Source of the DNA: Nocardioides sp. SR21
GTDB taxonomy: Bacteria > Actinomycetota > Actinomycetes > Propionibacteriales > Nocardioidaceae
DNA length: 64,000 nt
Direction: 5' to 3'
Assembly: GCF_022761125.1 (NCBI RefSeq)
Contig: NZ_JAKWJR010000002.1
Coordinates: 186,001-250,000, forward strand
The position numbers and the translations under genes are program-made. Below, piece by piece: positions 52,456 to 60,456 of the stretch; the first letter of the stretch is position 1; every line of letters begins with the position of its first letter. The notes below the pieces were generated by a model. It saw nothing but the letters and a program-made list of their open reading frames with translations, was not told the origin of the DNA and did not search any database.

Positions 52456-52507
52456 GCCTGTGCTCGATCTTCGGCGTCCTTCCGGCGCTCGATTGTCTGT
52501 CCCGGCC

Positions 52508-52558
52508 GGTGGCCGTCAAGGGTTCCCTTCGGCGGCTTCGCCGCCCTTGACCGCCACC
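52508..52558. repeat. 51-bp near-perfect palindrome
   Basis: GGTGGCCGTCAAGGG pairs with CCCTTGACCGCCACC (one mismatch); between them lies a second stem GGCG-GCTT-CGCC. It resembles a mobile palindromic element rather than a terminator, as no T-run follows. Confidence 0.7.
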
Positions 52559-52616
52559 GCCCGGAACAGAAGAACGCACCTATCGGAATGACGCCGACCC
52601 GTGGTCGGCAGGCGTC

Positions 52617-52658
52617 GGTGGTAGAGGCGAGCGCGCTGCCGCCTGTCTCGAAATCACC
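52617..52658. repeat. REP-like hairpin element, copy 2 (diverged)
   Basis: Same length as copy 1, seven mismatches: starts GGTGGTAGAGG and ends CTCGAAATCACC. The inner stem is partly broken. Confidence 0.7.
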
Positions 52659-52677
52659 AGATCGTCGTGGTCTCTTT

Positions 52678-52774
52678 CAGCGGTGACCACAGCGGTCGAA
52701 CACGGCGGACCCGCAAGCCGGCGACGCGCCGCCACTACCTACGGGTGACCACAGACCGCGGTGACCACGTATTC
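52678..52774. repeat. 97-bp direct repeat, left copy, flanking the DUF222/HNH gene
   Basis: From CAGCGGTGACCACAGCGGTC to GCGGTGACCACGTATTC. Aligns without gaps to 54152-54248 with 75 of 97 positions identical by my count; both ends are best conserved. Confidence 0.75.
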
Positions 52775-52897
52775 CGTCAACCGCTACCGCAACCCACCGG
52801 GAACCCGAAGGTAAAATCTCAAGAGAGTTCTCCACATCCCTGCCATACAAGGGGATTCTCGGGTCTGACTGTCGGTGGTCGGTGCTTGGGTTGAACC

Positions 52898-54145
52898 ATG
52901 ACAGCGATCGCCACTCCGAGACACCGAGTGTCGGTGGCGACCGCGCACGTCCAGTCGGAGCTCGACGCCGTTGCCGACGCATCGGTGTGGTCGATGGACG
53001 CCGCGGAGACCGCTGACACCCTGGTCGCGCTGACCCGCGTCGAGGCCAAGCTGGCCGAGCTGAAGGCACGCGTGGCTGCGCATGCCGATGACCTGCGCGT
53101 CGGGCAGGAGGTCGGCGCTTCATCTGCGGCGAGCTGGCTGGCGCACACCACGAGGACCACCCGGCCGGCGGCGGCCGGCACCGTGAGACTCGGCCATGCG
53201 CTCGAGGAGCACCCGCAGACCCGGGACGCGCTGGCCCACGGCGAGGTGCTGCTGGAGCAGGCACGGGTGATCGTGCACGCCGTCGACCAGCTCCCCGACG
53301 ACATCGACCGCGCCCTCGTCGCCAAAGCCGAAGCCCAGCTGGTCGCCGAAGCAGCCCACCACGACGCGAAAGCCCTCCGCATCCTGGGCAAGCACCTGTT
53401 CGAGGTCATCGCCCCTGACGAGGCCGACGCCCGTGAAGCCGCGATCCTCGAGGCCGAGGAGAAGACCGCCGCCAAGGCGTGTCACCTGTCGATGTACGAC
53501 GACGGGCACGGCAAGACCCACGGCCGGTTCACCCTCCCCACCGCGGTCGAGGGCGCGCTGCTGCGCAAGATCCTGATGGCGATCGCCGCACCCAAGCACC
53601 AGCACGCTGTCGAGGGCGCTGGTGTCGAGCGGCCGGCCACGCCTGAGGCGATGGGGCGGGCCCTGTGTGAGTTCATCACCCGATTCCCCAGAAACAAGCT
53701 GCCCAGGGCCGGCGGACTTCCCGCGACCCTGCTGGTCCTCATCGACGAGGACAGCCTGTTCGGCCGGGTCGAGAAGGCCGGGGTCCTCGACACCGGGGAG
53801 AAGGTCAGCCCCGGCATGGCCCGTCGCCTGCTGTGCGAGGCCGAGGTCATCCCCGTCGTCCTCGGCGGGGACTCCCAGCCCCTGGACGTCGGCCGGGCGC
53901 GGCGGCTGCACACCAAGGCCCAGCGGTACGCGATGCTCGTGCGCGACCGAGGCTGTCGCGCCGAGGGCTGCGACCGCACCCACACCCTGCAAGCCCACCA
54001 TCAGACCCGATGGGTCGACGGCGGCGACACCAACGTCAAGGACGGCGTCACCCTGTGCCACTGGCACCACCAGCGTGCCCACGACGCCAGCTACGAGACG
54101 ACCTACCGGCCCAATGGGGCAGTCACCTTCCATCGACGCCAATAG
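52898..54145 (+). CDS. DUF222 / HNH endonuclease protein (13E12 repeat family)
   Basis: 415 residues. The N-terminal DUF222 domain (about 25-300; helical, TLVALTRVEAKLAELKARVA) is followed by a C-terminal HNH nuclease: CRAEGCDRTHTLQAHHQTRW, then VTLCHWHHQRAHDA, giving Cys pairs and the H-H...N-like/H residues. These genes are repeated many times in actinobacterial genomes (13E12 family) and are suspected mobile or group I-intron-like homing units. Here the gene is flanked by 97-bp direct repeats and hairpin elements. Start ATG at 52898 follows GGGTTGAACC without a strong site. Confidence 0.92.
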   Translation: MTAIATPRHRVSVATAHVQSELDAVADASVWSMDAAETADTLVALTRVEAKLAELKARVAAHADDLRVGQEVGASSAASWLAHTTRTTRPAAAGTVRLGHALEEHPQTRDALAHGEVLLEQARVIVHAVDQLPDDIDRALVAKAEAQLVAEAAHHDAKALRILGKHLFEVIAPDEADAREAAILEAEEKTAAKACHLSMYDDGHGKTHGRFTLPTAVEGALLRKILMAIAAPKHQHAVEGAGVERPATPEAMGRALCEFITRFPRNKLPRAGGLPATLLVLIDEDSLFGRVEKAGVLDTGEKVSPGMARRLLCEAEVIPVVLGGDSQPLDVGRARRLHTKAQRYAMLVRDRGCRAEGCDRTHTLQAHHQTRWVDGGDTNVKDGVTLCHWHHQRAHDASYETTYRPNGAVTFHRRQ

Positions 54146-54151
54146 GTCTTG

Positions 54152-54248
54152 CAGCAGTGACCACAACGGTCGACCACGACGAACCCGCAAGCCGAGCAGC
54201 AACCGCAACCATCCCCCCGTAACCACAGACTGCGGTGACCCCGTATTC
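54152..54248. repeat. 97-bp direct repeat, right copy
   Basis: From CAGCAGTGACCACAACGGTC to GCGGTGACCCCGTATTC. Begins 6 bp after the stop of the DUF222/HNH gene. Same orientation and length as the left copy; the middle third is most diverged. Confidence 0.75.
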
Positions 54249-54342
54249 GAGAACCGAAGAACTGGTACCGCCCACGAGCCCGTAGGCCGCCCGGCCGCCG
54301 AAGTCTGCGCAGGCCGTCAGGCGCCGCGTCGCTCAGCTGCGC

Positions 54343-54381
54343 GGTGGTTTCGAGGCTCGCTCCGCTCGCACCTCAACCACC
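54343..54381. repeat. REP-like hairpin element, inverted copy
   Basis: GGTGGTTTCGAGGCTCGCTC then CGCTCGCACCTCAACCACC; inverted relative to the element at 52414. It overlaps the last codons of the minus-strand gene ending at 54373, where GGT-GGT-TGA supplies the final Gly-Gly and stop. Confidence 0.8.
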
Positions 54382-54996
54382 CTGAGCCAGCGCCGCGACG
54401 CCGGGACCATCCAGCTCGGGGAGCACCCCACTCCGCCCGGACACCGCGAGCAGCAACGACAGTGCCGGGCCGCGCACCTCGGGGCCGTCGCCGATGACCA
54501 GGTGCTCGTCCGTGGCGACGAGCTGGATGCCGGCGACCCGCTCCTTCGCGCCGCCGAAGGAGGCGGGCGTCCGAGTCTGCAGCTGCAGTGCGCGGAGCAC
54601 CGCTTCGGACGAGTACTCGCGGACGATGCCCAAGGGACGTCGGACGTCCTCGCCGTGCACGACCTCCTCGACGAAGCGGGTGTCGAGCGAACCGGGAGGA
54701 GCAGATGTCCGCGACGCGACGGAGCGCAGCCGCTCGAGCGTGTCCGCGGGGGAGGGGCCTCGCTCACGCACGACCCCGCGCGCGTTCTGCCGGTCGAAGT
54801 CGAAGCCGGCGCGCGCGAGCCCCAGGAAGAAGCCGACCCTGGTGGTCCGCGCCGAGTCGACGAGGTGGGCCGCGACGTCGTGCACCGTCCAGCCGTCGCA
54901 GAGCGAGGGCTGATCCCACTGCTCGTCCGTGAGGCGGGAGAGATCCTCGATGAGGGCCGCACGCTCGGCGTGCACCAGGGGCCAGACGTAAGTCAC
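54373..54996 (-). CDS. Mycothiol-dependent maleylpyruvate isomerase-family protein (DinB fold)
   Basis: 207 residues of the MDMPI/DinB four-helix fold. The metal ligands can be placed: H44 in GWTVHDVAAHLVD and E110-x3-H114 in FVEEVVHGEDVRR. Family members use mycothiol, found only in actinobacteria. The true substrate of most homologues is unknown. The ATG at 54996 is preceded by a weak site. Its C-terminus (AQGG) is written by the start of a REP-like hairpin, so a longer ancestral C-terminus may have been cut. Confidence 0.85.
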   Translation of the reverse strand: MTYVWPLVHAERAALIEDLSRLTDEQWDQPSLCDGWTVHDVAAHLVDSARTTRVGFFLGLARAGFDFDRQNARGVVRERGPSPADTLERLRSVASRTSAPPGSLDTRFVEEVVHGEDVRRPLGIVREYSSEAVLRALQLQTRTPASFGGAKERVAGIQLVATDEHLVIGDGPEVRGPALSLLLAVSGRSGVLPELDGPGVAALAQGG

Positions 54997-55035
54997 GGGT
55001 GGGCAGACCGCGCGGACGCCGGCAACTCATCGACG

Positions 55036-55404
55036 TCAGTTCAGGTGGAGCGCCGAGCCGGTCATCAGCAGCACCGTGTAGAGGATGCCGACCGATGCCA
55101 GCACCACCGCGCTGCGGGCGAGGACCAGCTCCCAGGCGGCCGCGCCGTCAGTGATGATTGCTCGGCGGGCGAGCATGATGCTGGCCACGGCGGGCACGAG
55201 TGCGCCCAGCGTCCATCCGGTGATGAACGAGGCCAACCCGGTGTCCGGGACGTAGAAGGAGTTGAAGAGCGCCAACGCGCCGTTGGCCATCTGGTTGCTG
55301 GCCATCAGCACCAGCACTGCCAGGACGAAGGCGACCACCGCGCTCGATCCGGGGCGGAGCAGCTCCTCGGGGTGCCACCAGGACTTCCTGGTCAGATCGC
55401 TCAT
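55036..55404 (-). CDS. Small membrane protein, three or four helices
   Basis: 122 residues: SSAVVAFVLAVLVLMASNQM, LASFITGWTLGALVPAVASI and LVLARSAVVLASVGILYTVL form membrane segments, with MSDLTRKSWWHPEELLRPG at the N-terminal cytoplasmic side. Its start overlaps the stop of the pseudouridine synthase by 4 nt (ATGA), so the two form an operon. Function unknown. Confidence 0.7.
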   Translation of the reverse strand: MSDLTRKSWWHPEELLRPGSSAVVAFVLAVLVLMASNQMANGALALFNSFYVPDTGLASFITGWTLGALVPAVASIMLARRAIITDGAAAWELVLARSAVVLASVGILYTVLLMTGSALHLN

Positions 55405-56321
55405 GTCCGGAGGGTACGCAGCGGGAGCGTCCGCCGGCTGACGAAGCGCCGCGGCACGCCGTCGACCGGATCCACGAACTCGATCTCGCTCGCGAGCAGC
55501 TGGAGCGGCCGGCTGAAGTCGTCGATCGAGACGTCGAGCTCGGTGGGGTAGAGCGGGTCGTCGACGATCGGGATGCCGAGATCGTTGAGGTGCACGCGGA
55601 GCTGGTGAGTGCGACCGGTGCGCGGCGACAGCCGGTAGACGGCCAGCGCGCCGTCGACCGACTCGAGCTCGACGAGCGTCTCGGCGTTGACCGGGGCGCC
55701 GGGCACCACCTCGGCGCGCATGACGCCGCGCTCCTTGCGGATGTGGTTGCGGACGGTGCGTGGCAGCGACAGGTCGTCGCGGAAGGGCGCGAGCGCGCGG
55801 TAGGTCTTCGTCACCGTGCCGTGCTCGAACATCGACTGGTACGGCCCGCGCCACCGGCGCGCGGTCGTCAGGACGAGCACGCCGGACGTGATCCGGTCCA
55901 GCCGGTGCACCGGCGAGAGCTCGGGGAGGTCGAGCTCGTCGCGCAGCCGGACGACGACGCTCTCGCGCACGTGCATGCCGCGCGGGATCGTCGAGAGGAA
56001 CGGCGGCTTGTCCACGACCACGAGCCGCTCGTCGCGGTGCAGCACCGGGAGCGAGCCCGGCACCGGAGGTTCCTCACGCAGGTCCCGGTGGAACCACACG
56101 AACGTCTGGGGGACGTAGGGATCGTCCTCGCGGACCGGTCGCAGGTCGTCGTACACGAACCGCTCGGCCTCGAGCATCCCGCCGATGTCGACGCCGGCCT
56201 TCAGCCGGTCACGCAACCAGGCGCCCATCGTGGGCCACGGGGCCGGCTGGTGGTGGTCCAGCGTGCGGACCCAGGCGGCGTTCAGCCCGTGGCGCTGGGG
56301 CAACGGGGAGCGGGGCGGCAC
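55401..56321 (-). CDS. RluA-family pseudouridine synthase
   Basis: 306 residues. The catalytic Asp is D142 in SPVHRLDRITSGVLVL; the other family blocks are VVVDKPPFLSTIPR, KTYRAL, and RTGRTHQLRVHLNDLGIPI. It isomerises uridine in rRNA or tRNA. An N-terminal extension of ~80 residues (no S4 domain) and the HVRESVVVRL segment suggest the RluA/TruC side of the family. Target base unknown. The sortase gene lies 9 bp beyond its start on the same strand. Confidence 0.9.
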   Translation of the reverse strand: MPPRSPLPQRHGLNAAWVRTLDHHQPAPWPTMGAWLRDRLKAGVDIGGMLEAERFVYDDLRPVREDDPYVPQTFVWFHRDLREEPPVPGSLPVLHRDERLVVVDKPPFLSTIPRGMHVRESVVVRLRDELDLPELSPVHRLDRITSGVLVLTTARRWRGPYQSMFEHGTVTKTYRALAPFRDDLSLPRTVRNHIRKERGVMRAEVVPGAPVNAETLVELESVDGALAVYRLSPRTGRTHQLRVHLNDLGIPIVDDPLYPTELDVSIDDFSRPLQLLASEIEFVDPVDGVPRRFVSRRTLPLRTLRT

Positions 56322-56330
56322 CCGCCGATG

Positions 56331-57011
56331 CTAGGTCAGGACGTCGGGCGGACCGGCGGTCGGGCCGCGGCGCTCGACGAGCTGGGTGCCGATCACCAGC
56401 CGCTCGCTGGAGCCCCAGCGCGGGTGGCAGGTCACCAGCGTCATGGTGCGCTGCTCGGCCTCTTCGCCGGGGTGACCGGCGACGGGGTCGAGGACCTCGG
56501 TCGCGCTCGGGGCGAGGATCCGCTCCCACGTCACCTGGTAGGTCAGCCAGCCGTCGACGGTCTCGACGACGACGGTGTCGCCGACCTCGAGCCGGTCGAG
56601 GTTCGCGAACGGCTCGCCGTGCGTCGAGCGATGACCGGCGACCGCGAAGTTGCCGACCTGGCCCGGCATGGCCGTGCCGGGGAAGTGGCCGGGACCCTTC
56701 GCGAGGTCGTCGTCGGTGACGCCCTCGACGATGACCCACTCCCAGTCCTGGCCGAGCGCGGGGATGTGCAACACGCCGAGGCCGTCGCCGGACTCCGGCT
56801 TCTCAGCCGCGTCCTTGCCGCCGTTCTTCTTGACGTGCTCCTTCTCGGCGTGGAAGTCGTCGAGGAGGCTGTCCTGCGCCTGAGCGGTCTGGTGGTTCGT
56901 CCAGACCAACAGGTAGAAGACGAACGCCGCGAGGATCACTCCGGCGGTGATCGCGAGCTCCGCGCCGAGACGGATCGTGAACCGAAGTGCGGATCCGACC
57001 CCCGAAGTCAT
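56331..57011 (-). CDS. Class E sortase
   Basis: 226 residues. One N-terminal membrane helix (18-37) faces the catalytic domain outward. Catalytic residues: H127 in AVAGHRST, C195 in TLVTCHPRWG and R204 in GSSERLVIG. Class E sortases are actinobacterial and usually recognise LAxTG. A leaderless start is suggested by TATATT (reverse strand) ending 7 nt before the ATG. The divergent surface protein gene could be its client, but I see no LAxTG in it. Confidence 0.92.
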   Translation of the reverse strand: MTSGVGSALRFTIRLGAELAITAGVILAAFVFYLLVWTNHQTAQAQDSLLDDFHAEKEHVKKNGGKDAAEKPESGDGLGVLHIPALGQDWEWVIVEGVTDDDLAKGPGHFPGTAMPGQVGNFAVAGHRSTHGEPFANLDRLEVGDTVVVETVDGWLTYQVTWERILAPSATEVLDPVAGHPGEEAEQRTMTLVTCHPRWGSSERLVIGTQLVERRGPTAGPPDVLT

Positions 57012-57090
57012 GGCAAGGAATATATCATCGCGTCATTGCGGTGCCCCGGTTCCGCTCCCACGCCTGCCGAACCCCATGGAGGATGCCCGC

Positions 57091-59022
57091 ATGAGGACTG
57101 CTCGCACCGCCGCTGCGCTGCTGCTGGTCGGCGTGACCGCGGGCGCCGGAGTGGTTATCGCCGCGCAGCCGGGTGCGGCCGCCGCCGCGCCGACGGGCGG
57201 CTGCTGGACCTACGTCCCCGAGCCGTACGCCGACGTCTCCACCGGGCTCGAGCCGTGGACCGTCGAGGACGGCCAGATCCTCATGGGCACCACCGGCGCG
57301 ACCACGACCGGCGGTACCCGCGAGGTCGTCATCGGCCTGTCCAGCGGCCCGGTCGTCTCCGACCTGCCTGCGGTGGGCACCGCGTCCTTCCTCATCGAGG
57401 TCGACGGCGCACCGGTCGAGACCCCGCTCACGACGGAGTACGCCGCCGAGGCCGGCGAGCCGGTCCGCGACGTCGTCGTGCGGGGCGAGATCCCGGTGGG
57501 CGCCGCGGGCGACCACGTGGTCCGGCTCGCGTCGGTCACGTTCGACGTACCGGCCGAGGGCGTCGCGGTCACCTGCAACGGCCAGACCGAGGGCGTGCCC
57601 GGGGGCGCGAACCCGGCGACCGAGCCGCTCCCGACCGACGTCACCGCCCCGTTCACCGTGGTCGGCGGATCCGCCGCCGAGGTCACGCGCGTGGTCGGAC
57701 AGAAGGTCACGACCGCCGCGCGGGCCGGCAACGAGGTCGTCGTCGACGTCACGGGCTTCCCGAGCTCGGCGCCGTCCGTCGCGCGCCTGTGCGACGAGGA
57801 CGCCTGCGGCCGCGACGTCCGCGTCTGGATCGGCCAGGACGGCACCGGCCGCGCCGAGCTGTCCGTCCCGGACGACCTCGCCGCCGGCGACGGCAGGGTC
57901 GAGGTCACCGACGGCGCGACGAGCGCGAGCGCGGAGATCACGCTGCTCGGCGAGCCCGCGCTGGCCGCCGCCGAGGAGCCCGGCACCGACACCACCTCGG
58001 TCGACGTCACCGGCACGAGCTTCGACCCGGAGAAGAAGGTCACCGTCCGCGGCTACGACGCCGACGGAGAGCCGACGTCCGACCAGGCGGTCACCGCGAC
58101 GCCTGACGGCGCCGGCGGCTTCACCGCGACGTTCGTCGTCAGCGACCCGGCCACCGAGACCATCACCGCGACCCAGGCCGGCGGCGTGCTGAGCGCCAGC
58201 TACGCGTTCTCCGGTCAGATCGGCACGACGCCCGTCGACCCGGTCGACCCACCGGTCGTCGTGCCGCCGGTCGTCCCGCCGGTCGAGGAGCCGATCGAGC
58301 CGCCGGTCGACATCCCGCCGCCGACCGACATCCCCATCGACGAGGTCCCGGGCGAGGAGCCCCCGGTGGTCGCGCCGGTCGACGAGGAGCAGCTGACGGT
58401 CACCGAGGCCCGCCTCGCCGGCAACGCCACGCTGGCCGAGCTGTTCGGCGGTGCGGTCCGCCGTGACCTCCTGTTCCTGGTCACCAACGTCGGCGAGTCC
58501 ACGGTCGAGAACCCGGTCGTCCGGGTCTCGGTCGGCCGCTCCACCGACCTCGAGCCCGAGATCGTCGCCGCCGAGGTCGGCGTGCTCGACCCCGGCGACG
58601 AGGCCGTCGTGACGGTGCCGCTCGAGCTGCCGATGGCGGCGTTCGGCACGTACCACGTGGTCGGCCAGGTCGGGGACAGCGAGACCGGGTCCTTCGACCT
58701 CGAGTGGACCACCTACCCGTGGGGCCTGTTCGCGCTCAACGCGCTCGGCGCGATCCTCATCGTCTGGGGTGTACGCCGCCGCCTGGAGGCCAAGCGCCCG
58801 GCGCCGTACAGCCCGGCGATCGCCGCCACCGGGGACGACTCGGTCGTCGACCTGGCGGCCGCCGCGAACTGGTGGGCGTACCGCGACGGCACCCTCCCGA
58901 TCACCGGCGTGCCGATCGCGCCGCCGATGGAGCAGGTCCCGCTCGACGCCGTCGTGGACCTGGACGCAGCAGAGAAGTGGTGGGCGCGACGCGCTCCGGA
59001 CAAGCCTTCCCAGGCTTCGTAG
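57091..59022 (+). CDS. Cell-surface protein with Ig-like repeats, membrane anchor and tail repeat
   Basis: 643 residues. Signal peptide (1-33, ending GAAAAA), two or three Ig/neocarzinostatin-like segments (about 60-370), a Pro/Val/Asp-rich linker (380-440), another beta domain, and one membrane helix near 545-562 (WGLFALNALGAILIVWGVRR) followed by a basic stop. The intracellular tail carries two copies of VVDLxAAxxWWA (VVDLAAAANWWA and VVDLDAAEKWWA). It diverges from class E sortase; no sorting motif is evident. ATG at 57091 has GGAGG at 57077. A transmembrane surface anchor or sensor-like protein; function unknown. Confidence 0.75.
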   Translation: MRTARTAAALLLVGVTAGAGVVIAAQPGAAAAAPTGGCWTYVPEPYADVSTGLEPWTVEDGQILMGTTGATTTGGTREVVIGLSSGPVVSDLPAVGTASFLIEVDGAPVETPLTTEYAAEAGEPVRDVVVRGEIPVGAAGDHVVRLASVTFDVPAEGVAVTCNGQTEGVPGGANPATEPLPTDVTAPFTVVGGSAAEVTRVVGQKVTTAARAGNEVVVDVTGFPSSAPSVARLCDEDACGRDVRVWIGQDGTGRAELSVPDDLAAGDGRVEVTDGATSASAEITLLGEPALAAAEEPGTDTTSVDVTGTSFDPEKKVTVRGYDADGEPTSDQAVTATPDGAGGFTATFVVSDPATETITATQAGGVLSASYAFSGQIGTTPVDPVDPPVVVPPVVPPVEEPIEPPVDIPPPTDIPIDEVPGEEPPVVAPVDEEQLTVTEARLAGNATLAELFGGAVRRDLLFLVTNVGESTVENPVVRVSVGRSTDLEPEIVAAEVGVLDPGDEAVVTVPLELPMAAFGTYHVVGQVGDSETGSFDLEWTTYPWGLFALNALGAILIVWGVRRRLEAKRPAPYSPAIAATGDDSVVDLAAAANWWAYRDGTLPITGVPIAPPMEQVPLDAVVDLDAAEKWWARRAPDKPSQAS

Positions 59023-59039
59023 ATATCGTATATTGTCTA
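59022..59039. promoter_or_regulatory. Shared AT-rich promoter motif, variant A (ABC transporter)
   Basis: GATATCGTATATTGTCTA, one mismatch from 37003-37020 and nowhere else noticed in the window. It starts on the last base of the surface protein gene and lies 47 nt before the GTG start of the binding protein. Links the transporter to the catabolic island. Confidence 0.6.
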
Positions 59040-59085
59040 GGAGTTGTGGTGTGGGGCACGTTGAGGACACAGGGGTGAGTCGCTC

Positions 59086-60456
59086 GTGACGGGCAAGCAG
59101 AACTGGTTCCGGGACCGGTCGGCGCTGGTGCGCCTCGGAGCGGTCGTGGGCGGTCTCGCCCTGGCGGTCGCGGGATGCGGCACGATGATGCCGGGCGGCA
59201 ATACGTCGGGGCAGGACCTCGCGACCCAGGCCACCGCCGGCCCCGGCCCGGGCGTCAGCGACGACTCGGTCAAGGTCGTGTTCGTCGCCGTCGACCTCGA
59301 CGCGATCAAGGAGTACACCGGCTTCAACACCGCCTCGGTCGGTGACCAGGAGGCGCAGGTCCAGGCCCTCGAGGACTGGGTGAACGACAACGGCGGCATC
59401 GACGGTCGCCAGTTGGACGCCGTCTTCCGGCTGTACGACGCCCAGGCGGACTCGCCGGCTGCCGAGGAGCAGCTGTGCAACCAGATCACCCAGGACGACC
59501 AGGCGTTCGCGGTCGTGATGACCGGGCAGTACCAGACCAACGCCCGGCCCTGCTACGCCGACCGGCAGACGCTCGTCCTCGACGCCTCGCTGTACGCGAT
59601 GAGCACCGACTACCTCGAGAAGTACTCGCCGTACCTCTGGACCGCGAGCTTCCCGGAGTACGACTCGTTCGTCCGCTCGTACGTGACGGTGCTCGACGAC
59701 CAGGGCTTCTTCGAGGGCGAGGAGGGCATCGGCGTCGTCGCCGCTGACTCCCCGGTCAACCGCGACACGATCGAGAACCTCGCCGTACCGCTGCTCAAGG
59801 AGCACGGCATCGAGCCCGAGATCGCGTGGGTCGACACCACCGACACCGGCACGCTCTTCCAGGGCCTCGAGCAGGGCGCGATCACGTTCCGCAGCAAGGG
59901 CATCGAGCGCGTGATGTTCCTCGGCGGCTCGCGGATGGCGTCGGTGTTCGCGACCGTCGCGGGCTCGCAGGACGGCTTCAAGCCGCGCTACGCGATCTCC
60001 AGCTTCGACAACCCGTCGTTCTTCGTGAACAACGACGAGACGATCCCGCCCGACACGATGAACGGGATGGTCGGCATCGGGTTCCACCCGCCGCAGGACG
60101 TCCCGGTCTCGCAGTTCCCGTTCCCGACCGGCGACGCCGAGACCGAGTGCCTCGACATCTACGGCGCCGCCGGCATCGAGTTCGAGTCGCGCGAGTCCGC
60201 CCGTGTGGCGCTGCCGTACTGCGACGCCGTCCGGCTGCTCAAGCTCGGCGGCGACGCCCTCGACGGCGAGCTCAACGCCGCCGCCTGGGCGCAGGCCGTG
60301 GACCGCGTCGGCGCCACCTTCCAGAGCGCGTCGGGCCCGGGCAACGCCCTCGGCGACGGCGGTCGCGCCGCGATCGGCAGCTACCGCGTGCTCAAGTTCG
60401 ACGAGGCGCTGGGCAACTTCGTGTACGAGGGTGACGAGGTCCCGTTCGATGAGTGA
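59086..60456 (+). CDS. Lipoprotein substrate-binding protein of a Liv-type ABC importer
   Basis: 456 residues. N-terminal signal with lipobox LAVAGC near residue 30, so it should be lipidated and face outside. The body is a type I periplasmic binding fold (VKVVFVAVDLDAIKEYTGF, WVNDNGGIDGRQL, VVMTGQYQTNARPCYADRQT, MVGIGFHPPQ). The unusual Cys pairs and acidic face differ from true leucine-binding proteins, suggesting another ligand such as an aromatic acid, urea or amide, or a tetrapyrrole product. GTG start at 59086. ATPase and permease genes follow immediately. Confidence 0.85.
   Translation: MTGKQNWFRDRSALVRLGAVVGGLALAVAGCGTMMPGGNTSGQDLATQATAGPGPGVSDDSVKVVFVAVDLDAIKEYTGFNTASVGDQEAQVQALEDWVNDNGGIDGRQLDAVFRLYDAQADSPAAEEQLCNQITQDDQAFAVVMTGQYQTNARPCYADRQTLVLDASLYAMSTDYLEKYSPYLWTASFPEYDSFVRSYVTVLDDQGFFEGEEGIGVVAADSPVNRDTIENLAVPLLKEHGIEPEIAWVDTTDTGTLFQGLEQGAITFRSKGIERVMFLGGSRMASVFATVAGSQDGFKPRYAISSFDNPSFFVNNDETIPPDTMNGMVGIGFHPPQDVPVSQFPFPTGDAETECLDIYGAAGIEFESRESARVALPYCDAVRLLKLGGDALDGELNAAAWAQAVDRVGATFQSASGPGNALGDGGRAAIGSYRVLKFDEALGNFVYEGDEVPFDE

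Larger units (their letters stand above)
52398..52897. other. 500-bp non-coding stretch rich in hairpin repeats
   Basis: No convincing gene. It holds two related 42-bp hairpin elements (52414-52455 and 52617-52658), a larger palindrome (52508-52558) and the left copy of a 97-bp direct repeat (52678-52774), ending with an AT-rich promoter-like stretch (GGTAAAATC near 52809) before the DUF222/HNH gene. Confidence 0.6.

Noticed and set aside
57019..57028. AATATATCAT upstream of sortase as another copy of the island operator
   Set aside because: On the sortase strand TATATT ends 7 nt before the ATG, so it is explained as a leaderless -10 box; flanks do not match the island motif.
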